Part shown: one piece after another, positions 23,654 through 28,171 of the stretch
Position numbering within the stretch: the stretch's first letter is position 1
Layout of the letters: every line of letters starts with the position of its first letter
NCBI GenBank assembly: GCA_964457725.1
Contig: CAYWGQ010000025.1
Coordinates: 1-28,171, forward strand
From: FEN-1219 sp964457725
GTDB taxonomy: Bacteria > Pseudomonadota > Gammaproteobacteria > Steroidobacterales > Rariloculaceae
DNA: 28,171 nucleotides
Direction of reading: 5' to 3'
Made by a program: the position numbers and the translations under genes
Notes under the pieces: generated by a model
Seen by the model: only the letters and a program-made list of their open reading frames with translations
What the model was told of the DNA's origin: nothing
Database searches by the model: none

Positions 23654-25008
23654 GCGTCGCTCGGCTCCTCCGTCGCTGCCTCGACCGCGTTCGCGGGCCG
23701 TTCGTCCGGTACGGCGGACGGCTCGGCGGCGCCGGTGTCGGCCGCGACGACGGGCTCTCGCAGCGCTTCCTCGATCATCGATAACGTGCCGAGCCGCTGC
23801 TTCGGCTGCACACCGAGCTCCGTGAACTTCCGCGCGCTCGGCAGCACCATGCGCTCGAGCGAGCCGACGCTCGCGTTGAACGCCCGCACGCTGTCGCTGA
23901 TGGCCTTGCCGACGCTCGCGAGGTGGCCGGTGAAGGTCGTGAGCCGCTCGTAGAGCTGCACCGCGAGCTGGCGCAGGTCCGCGGCATTCTCCGCGAGCGC
24001 GACTTGCTGCCAGCCGTACGCGACCGCTTTCAGCAGCGCGATGATGCTGGTCGGCGTCGCGAGGATGATGTTCTGCCGCAGCGCCTCGTCGAGCAGCGCC
24101 GGCCGCTCGCCGAGCGCGGCGGACAGGAACTGATCGCCGGGAATGAACAGGATCACGAAGTCGGGGCTCGCGTCGAACTGCGCCCAGTACTGCTTGCTCG
24201 CGAGCTCGCGGATCCGGCCTGCGACGATCCCCGCATGACGCTCGAGCGCGGCGCGCCGCTCCGCCTCGGTCGTCGCCTCGGTCGCCTCGAGATAGGCGTC
24301 GAGCGGCGTCTTCACGTCGACGACGAGCTCGCGGTTCTCCGGCAGACGAATCACCATGTCCGGCCGGACGGCCCCCGTCGCGGTCGCCTGATGGCTCTGC
24401 GTCACGAAGTCGCAGTGCTCGACCATGCCGGCGAGCTCGACCAGCCGCCTGAGCGTGATCTCGCCCCACTGACCGCGCACCTCGGGGCGCCGCAGCGCCT
24501 TGACCAGATTGCGCGTCTCCGCCGACAAGGCTTGCTGGCTCTCCGCCATCGCCTGGAGCTGAGCCGCGATCGCGCCGTGCGTCTCGCGGCGCGCCCGGTC
24601 GAGCTCGACCAGTTGCTGCTCCGTGCGGGCCAGCGCTTCGGCGATCGGACGAACGAGGGCGTCGATCGCGCGCTGGCGTTCCGCGATCTCGTTCTTCGTG
24701 CGCTCGGTGTGCACGGTCAGGTTCTCGCGCGCGAGCCTGAGGAAGGCCTCCGAGTGGCTCTGGAACTGCTGGTTCGCGAGCTGACCGAACGCGCTCGACA
24801 GGCGCTCGGTCGCGAGCGCGAGTGCGCGCTCGCGCTCCTGCTCGATGTGCGCTTGGCTCTTCAGCTCCCTCTCCGCGAGCTCGAGCGAGTGCCGCAAGGC
24901 CTGGCGGCGCCAATGACCCGCGAGGAGGCCGACCGCGAGCCCGATCGCGAGCGCGCCGGCGGCCCCGAGCACGGCGATCCAAAACGGGATCTGAGTCGGC
25001 AGGGTCAT
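23650..25008 (-). CDS. rmuC: DNA recombination protein RmuC
   Basis: RmuC limits inversions at short inverted repeats and carries a PD-(D/E)xK nuclease-like core. I chose ATG 25006-25008 (452 residues, MTLPTQIPFWIAVLG). An upstream ATG would add a leader overlapping the gph end. One N-terminal transmembrane helix (about 8-30) precedes a long coiled coil (about 35-190). The conserved core has RGQWGEITLRRLVELAGM, RPDMVIRLPENRELVVDVKTPLDAY, PDFVILFIPGDQFLSAAL and ATPTSIIALLKAVAYGW. The tail is acidic and Ala-rich. It starts 13 bases after gph. Confidence 0.93.
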   Translation of the reverse strand: MTLPTQIPFWIAVLGAAGALAIGLAVGLLAGHWRRQALRHSLELAERELKSQAHIEQERERALALATERLSSAFGQLANQQFQSHSEAFLRLARENLTVHTERTKNEIAERQRAIDALVRPIAEALARTEQQLVELDRARRETHGAIAAQLQAMAESQQALSAETRNLVKALRRPEVRGQWGEITLRRLVELAGMVEHCDFVTQSHQATATGAVRPDMVIRLPENRELVVDVKTPLDAYLEATEATTEAERRAALERHAGIVAGRIRELASKQYWAQFDASPDFVILFIPGDQFLSAALGERPALLDEALRQNIILATPTSIIALLKAVAYGWQQVALAENAADLRQLAVQLYERLTTFTGHLASVGKAISDSVRAFNASVGSLERMVLPSARKFTELGVQPKQRLGTLSMIEEALREPVVAADTGAAEPSAVPDERPANAVEAATEEPSDA

Positions 25009-25021
25009 CGCGGGTCCCAGA

Positions 25022-25675
25022 CTAGCGGGCAAGCGCGGCAAGCGCGAGGGGCAAGTCGCGCGGGCGGCGGACGATCGCATCCGCTCCCCAGCGGCGAACG
25101 TCCTCCGTCGGACGGATGTAGCCGTAAGCCGCCGCGATCGTCGCCATGCCCGCGGCCTTGCCGGCCTCGATGTCGTGCGGCGCGTCGCCGACGTAGATGC
25201 ACCGCTCCGGCGGGATCCCGAGCTCGCGCGCGGCGAGCTCGAGCGGCGCCGGATGCGGCTTGCGCTGCGGTAGGCGGTCGCCGCTGACGACCGTGCGCGG
25301 TGCCGCCGCGAGCCCGAGCCGCTCGAGCAGCGGCACGGTCATCCGGTGCGGCTTGTTCGTGACGATGCCCCAGTTGTCTCCGACCGCGTCGGCGATGGCG
25401 TCCAATTCCAGGAAAGGACGCGATTCGACGCAGACGTCGGCCGCGTAGAGCTCGATGAACCTCGCGCGGAGCGCCGCGAGCGCTTCCTCGCCGACCTCCC
25501 CGAAGCCGAGCCGCAGGAGCGCGACCGCGCCGTTCGACACCTCGTTGCGCGCGATCGCGAACGGCATCGGCGGCCGGCCCGACTCGCGCAGCATCCGGTT
25601 CAGCACCGCGACGAGATCCGGCGCGCTGTCGACGAGGGTGCCGTCGAGGTCGAGCAGGAGGCCGGTTGCGCTCAC
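25022..25675 (-). CDS. gph: HAD-IA phosphatase, phosphoglycolate phosphatase / MupP-like
   Basis: This 217-residue HAD hydrolase has motif I LLLDLDGTLVDSAPDL (nucleophile and acid/base Asp), motif II in GIVTNKP, motif III lysine in QRKPHPAPL and motif IV YVGDAPHDIEAG. The fold and cap (EVSNGAVALLRLGFGE) fit the phosphoglycolate phosphatase group. In Pseudomonas the gene in this position between ubiG and yciK is mupP, a MurNAc-6-phosphate phosphatase of peptidoglycan recycling, so that substrate is a real alternative. The GTG start at 25673-25675 overlaps the ubiG stop (GTGA). Confidence 0.9.
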   Translation of the reverse strand: MSATGLLLDLDGTLVDSAPDLVAVLNRMLRESGRPPMPFAIARNEVSNGAVALLRLGFGEVGEEALAALRARFIELYAADVCVESRPFLELDAIADAVGDNWGIVTNKPHRMTVPLLERLGLAAAPRTVVSGDRLPQRKPHPAPLELAARELGIPPERCIYVGDAPHDIEAGKAAGMATIAAAYGYIRPTEDVRRWGADAIVRRPRDLPLALAALAR

Positions 25676-26391
25676 TCGATCCTCGGCTTGCGGGCGCAGG
25701 CGAAGTAGTTCACGTCGACGTCGCCGCCGAGCCGGTACTCGCGGCCGAGCGGGTCGTAGCGGAGGCCGGTCAGATCGACGATCTCGAGCCCCGCCGCCCT
25801 GCACCAGGACGCGAGCTCGGCGGGCCGGATCAGCTTCGCGTACTCGTGTGTGCCGCGCGGCAGCATCCCGAGCACGTACTCGGCTCCGACGATCGCGAGC
25901 AGGAAGCTCTTCAGACTGCGGTTCAGCGTGGAGAAGAACGCGACGCCGCCGGGGCGAAGCGCGGCCGCGCAGGCCGCGACGACGCCGTCGGGCTCGGGCA
26001 CGTGCTCGAGCACCTCGAGGCACGTCACCGCGTCGAACTCGCCCGGATGCTCCGTCGCGATCTCGGCCGCGCTCGCCGCGCGGTAGTCGATCTGGAGATC
26101 GCGCTCGGCCGCGTGGCGACGCGCGACCGCGAGGCTCTGCTCGGCGAGGTCTATGCCGAGCACCGCGGCCCCGCGCGCGGCGAGCGCCTCGGCGAGGATG
26201 CCGCCGCCGCAGCCGACGTCGAGGATACGGGCACCGGCGAGAGGAGCCCCGAGGTGGCGCTCGATGTACGCGACTCGCAGCGGGTTGATGTCGTGCAGGG
26301 TCTTCAGCGGCCCCGCCGGGTCCCACCAGTGCTCGGCGAGCCCGGCAAACTTCTCGATCTCGGCGCGATCGGCCTCGGCGCTGCTCCTCAC
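25672..26391 (-). CDS. ubiG: Ubiquinone biosynthesis O-methyltransferase UbiG
   Basis: This 239-residue SAM-dependent enzyme performs both O-methylations of ubiquinone synthesis. Motifs: EIEKFAGLAEHWWDPAGPLK and LHDINPLRVAYIE at the N-terminus, SAM motif I ILDVGCGGGILAEALA, then VTCLEVLEHVPEPDG and FFSTLNRSLKSFLLAIVGAE. The last part, GTHEYAKLIRPAEL, is also characteristic. The GTG start 26389-26391 overlaps the mtaD stop by four bases and is the only one that fits the conserved N-terminus. The presence of ubiG indicates an aerobic ubiquinone-using proteobacterium. Confidence 0.95.
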   Translation of the reverse strand: MRSSAEADRAEIEKFAGLAEHWWDPAGPLKTLHDINPLRVAYIERHLGAPLAGARILDVGCGGGILAEALAARGAAVLGIDLAEQSLAVARRHAAERDLQIDYRAASAAEIATEHPGEFDAVTCLEVLEHVPEPDGVVAACAAALRPGGVAFFSTLNRSLKSFLLAIVGAEYVLGMLPRGTHEYAKLIRPAELASWCRAAGLEIVDLTGLRYDPLGREYRLGGDVDVNYFACARKPRIE

Positions 26392-27710
26392 GCGAGCTCC
26401 CGTAGACGCTGTCCCCATTGATCCGCACGCTCCGCAAGCGCCGCCCCGTCGAGCCGCACGAGCTCGCCGTCCGCGACGACATGATGGCCGGCCACCCAGA
26501 CGTCGGTGACCTGCTCGCGGGACGCAGCGTAAACGAGCTGCGACAGCGGATCGAGCACCGGCCGAAGCGCAGGACCGGCCAGCCGCACGCAGATCATGTC
26601 GGCCGCCTTGCCGGGCGTGAGCGAGCCGATCTCGTCGGCGAGATTGAGCGCACGCGCGCCGTTGATCGTCGCCATCGCGAGCGCTTCCGGCGCCGGCACC
26701 GCGCCGGCGTCGCCGGCGACGTGCTTGCCGAACAGCGCCGCGAGCTCGAGCTCGCTCCAGAGATCGAGCCGGTTGTTGCTTGCCGCGCCGTCCGTGCCGA
26801 GCGCGACGTTGACTCCGGCGGCCGCGAGCTTCGCGACCGGGCACGCGCCGCTCGCGAGCTTCAGGTTCGAGCGCGGACAATGCACGATGCTCGAGCCGGC
26901 GCGCGCGAGGAGCGCGATCTCGCGGGGATCGAGCGCGGTCGCGTGCACGGCGATCAGCGCCGGCGTGACGAGCCCGAGCGCATCGAGCCTCTCGAGCGGC
27001 CGACGGCCCGTCTCGCGCGCCGCCCGATCGACCTCTGCCGCGGTCTCGTGGACGTGCATGTGGATCGGCACATCGAGCTCGTCGGCAAGCTGGCGCACGC
27101 GGGCGAGCGTCGCGTCGCCGACGCTATACGGCGCGTGCGGCGCGAATGCCGTCGTCACCAGCGCCTCTCCCTTGAAGCGGTCGTGCACGGCGAGCCCTTT
27201 CTCGAGGTACTCGTCGGGCGTCGACGCCCACGGCGTCGGGAAATCGACCGCGATCATGCCGACGACCGCGCGCATGCCGCACTCGATCGCGGCCTCGCCG
27301 ACGACGTCGGGAAAGTAGTACATGTCGGCGAAGCAGGTCGTGCCGCCGAGCAGCATCTCGGCGATCGCGAGGCGCGTGCCGTCGGCGACGAACTCGGGCG
27401 TCACGAGCCGACCTTCCGCAGGCCAGATTCGCTCGGCGAGCCAGCGCTCGAGCGGCATGTCGTCGGCGAAACCGCGCATCAGGCTCATTCCGGCGTGCGT
27501 GTGCGCGTTCACGAGCCCGGGCAGGAGCACGTGCTCCGGACGCTCGTGGCGGGCGTCCGGAACGAACCGAGCCTCCGCTTCCGCCCTCGGGAGGAGCGCG
27601 ACGATCCGGCCGTGGTCGACGGCCGCGACGAGGTTCTCCTCCACGGCTATCGGCGGCTCTGCGCGGACGGTCCAGCGCGGGCAGATCAATGCGTCGATAC
27701 GTTGCGGCAA
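26388..27710 (-). CDS. mtaD: TRZ/ATZ family amidohydrolase, 5-methylthioadenosine/S-adenosylhomocysteine deaminase type
   Basis: This metal-dependent deaminase of about 440 residues has zinc ligands in LLPGLVNAHTHAGMSLMRGF (HxH), IHMHVHETAAEV, a conserved His in AVHATALDPRE and Asp in ALGTDGAASNN. It probably deaminates methylthioadenosine or related adenosines in purine and methionine salvage. The start is uncertain: there is no ATG near the conserved N-terminus (RIDALICPRW), and a TTG at 27708-27710 fits best because the nearest -10 box lies only about 30 bases upstream. The frame stays open further upstream through the gyrA leader. It heads the operon leading to yciK. Confidence 0.9.
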   Translation of the reverse strand: MPQRIDALICPRWTVRAEPPIAVEENLVAAVDHGRIVALLPRAEAEARFVPDARHERPEHVLLPGLVNAHTHAGMSLMRGFADDMPLERWLAERIWPAEGRLVTPEFVADGTRLAIAEMLLGGTTCFADMYYFPDVVGEAAIECGMRAVVGMIAVDFPTPWASTPDEYLEKGLAVHDRFKGEALVTTAFAPHAPYSVGDATLARVRQLADELDVPIHMHVHETAAEVDRAARETGRRPLERLDALGLVTPALIAVHATALDPREIALLARAGSSIVHCPRSNLKLASGACPVAKLAAAGVNVALGTDGAASNNRLDLWSELELAALFGKHVAGDAGAVPAPEALAMATINGARALNLADEIGSLTPGKAADMICVRLAGPALRPVLDPLSQLVYAASREQVTDVWVAGHHVVADGELVRLDGAALAERADQWGQRLRELA

Positions 27711-27736
27711 CGGCGGCTCGTACGGCGGTTTTCGAG

Positions 27737-27755
27737 CCGCGAGTATAGCTCGCGG
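27737..27755 (-). promoter_or_regulatory. mtaD -10 box inside a palindrome (possible operator)
   Basis: CCGCGAG (27737-27743), TATAG, CTCGCGG (27749-27755) is a perfect seven-base inverted repeat. The minus-strand -10 candidate TATACT (27747-27742) sits at its centre, about 30 bases before the proposed mtaD start. A repressor site or a hairpin at the transcript start are both possible. Confidence 0.4.
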
Positions 27756-27778
27756 GCTGCGCGGGCGAGCCTTGATTG

Positions 27779-27787
27779 TGCTAGAAT
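27779..27787 (+). promoter_or_regulatory. Extended -10 promoter candidate for gyrA
   Basis: TGCTAGAAT has the TGN extension in front of a 5/6 -10 box. It would give a leader of about 160 bases before gyrA. gyrA promoters with extended -10 features are known to respond to supercoiling, but that is not shown here. It lies about 30 bases from the divergent mtaD -10. Confidence 0.45.
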
Positions 27788-27953
27788 TCGCGCACGTTTT
27801 TGCATCGCTTGGAACCCATTTGCCGCCTCGCGTCGAAGTCGCGCCTGCGCTCTCGAAAGCGGCGGCTACAACGTCCGTATTTTCTTGATTTCCGTGGTCT
27901 TCCCGTGCGGCTCGCGTGGCGCAGGGGGAGGGCGCGGTGTTGTGAGCTGAAGT

Positions 27954-28171
27954 ATGGCTGAAGCGGCTAAGGAGATCCTGCCGGTCAATCTCGAAGACGA
28001 GATGCGGCAGTCGTATCTCGATTACGCGATGAGCGTGATCGTGGGCCGCGCGCTGCCCGACGTGCGCGACGGTCTGAAGCCCGTGCATCGCCGCGTGCTG
28101 CACGCGATGCGCGAGCTGGGCAACGATTACAACCGCCCATACAAGAAATCGGCGCGCGTCGTCGGCGACGT
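27954..28171 (+). CDS. gyrA: DNA gyrase subunit A, N-terminal part (runs off the window)
   Basis: The 72 visible codons start at ATG 27954. They read MAEAAKEILPVNLEDEMRQS, then SYLDYAMSVIVGRALPDVRDGLKPVHRRVLHAM-type sequence and KKSARVVGDV, nearly identical in pattern to E. coli GyrA residues 1-73. Gyrase introduces negative supercoils. The quinolone-resistance positions and the catalytic tyrosine lie beyond the end of the window. The ribosome site is weak; a GGGGGAGGG lies about 20 bases further up. It is divergent from mtaD, as in Pseudomonas-type genomes. Confidence 0.96.
   Translation, partial: MAEAAKEILPVNLEDEMRQSYLDYAMSVIVGRALPDVRDGLKPVHRRVLHAMRELGNDYNRPYKKSARVVGD

Noticed and set aside
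26418..27950. 510-residue plus-strand frame opposite mtaD
   Set aside because: Arg/Asp/Val-rich shadow; the minus strand carries all amidohydrolase motifs.
27711..28103. N-terminal extension of mtaD up to an ATG at 28103
   Set aside because: It would run antisense into gyrA and across both promoters; the added residues are not amidohydrolase-like.

Overview
The window is about 28 kb of high-GC bacterial chromosome. It most resembles a gammaproteobacterium, perhaps from the Steroidobacterales/Xanthomonadales/Nevskiales area. That assignment is inferred from gene content and order: yciB-yciI-bolA-ppiC, M50-scpA-scpB-rluB, and gyrA divergent from mtaD-ubiG-gph-yciK. I cannot name the species. 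A run of exactly 100 N inside a repeat (5737-5836) points to a draft or metagenome assembly. I saw no rRNA, tRNA, CRISPR array, insertion sequence or phage gene. No gene-free stretch exceeds 300 bases.

Left block (1-6894), housekeeping. The end of a secreted repeat protein converges on a minus-strand operon: yciB, a YciI protein, a BolA protein and a lipoprotein PpiC isomerase. Divergent from it are a YciO/Sua5-type protein, an M50 membrane protease, scpA, scpB and rluB. scpB carries a very long Asp/Glu tail interrupted by the assembly gap. rluB appears to start at CTG within a CTGA overlap.

Middle block (6909-21573), more accessory. It holds a DsbA-like lipoprotein, a conserved small protein ending CSCC, a membrane-anchored cupin, a DUF456 protein, a DUF4157-type HExxH protein and an SRAP (YedK/HMCES-like) protein. 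Next comes an 832-residue secreted protein that joins a beta-helix, a fibronectin-III-like domain, a CFI-box-type C-terminal anchor and a beta-barrel. Divergent from it is a compact six-gene plus-strand operon (13543-21573). It encodes a beta-lactamase-fold protein whose catalytic Ser is Cys, a CvaA-like HlyD adaptor, an AMP-dependent acyl ligase, an MFS transporter, a CvaB-like C39-peptidase ABC exporter and an acyl carrier protein. I read this as an activate / carry / transfer / export pathway for an acylated product. I know of no named system with this composition, and it is the best candidate here for an undescribed system.

Right block (21630-28171). It starts with a glycine-rich RRM protein whose 5' leader can fold to hide its Shine-Dalgarno (SD) sequence, then an exported protein of unknown function. 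A minus-strand housekeeping operon follows (mtaD, ubiG, gph, rmuC, yciK). The window ends in the start of gyrA, which is read divergently.

Translational coupling is pervasive: eight gene junctions share a four-base NTGA stop-start overlap. Two adjacent plus-strand genes (yciO-type and M50) have a -10 box exactly six bases before ATG, which suggests leaderless mRNAs.
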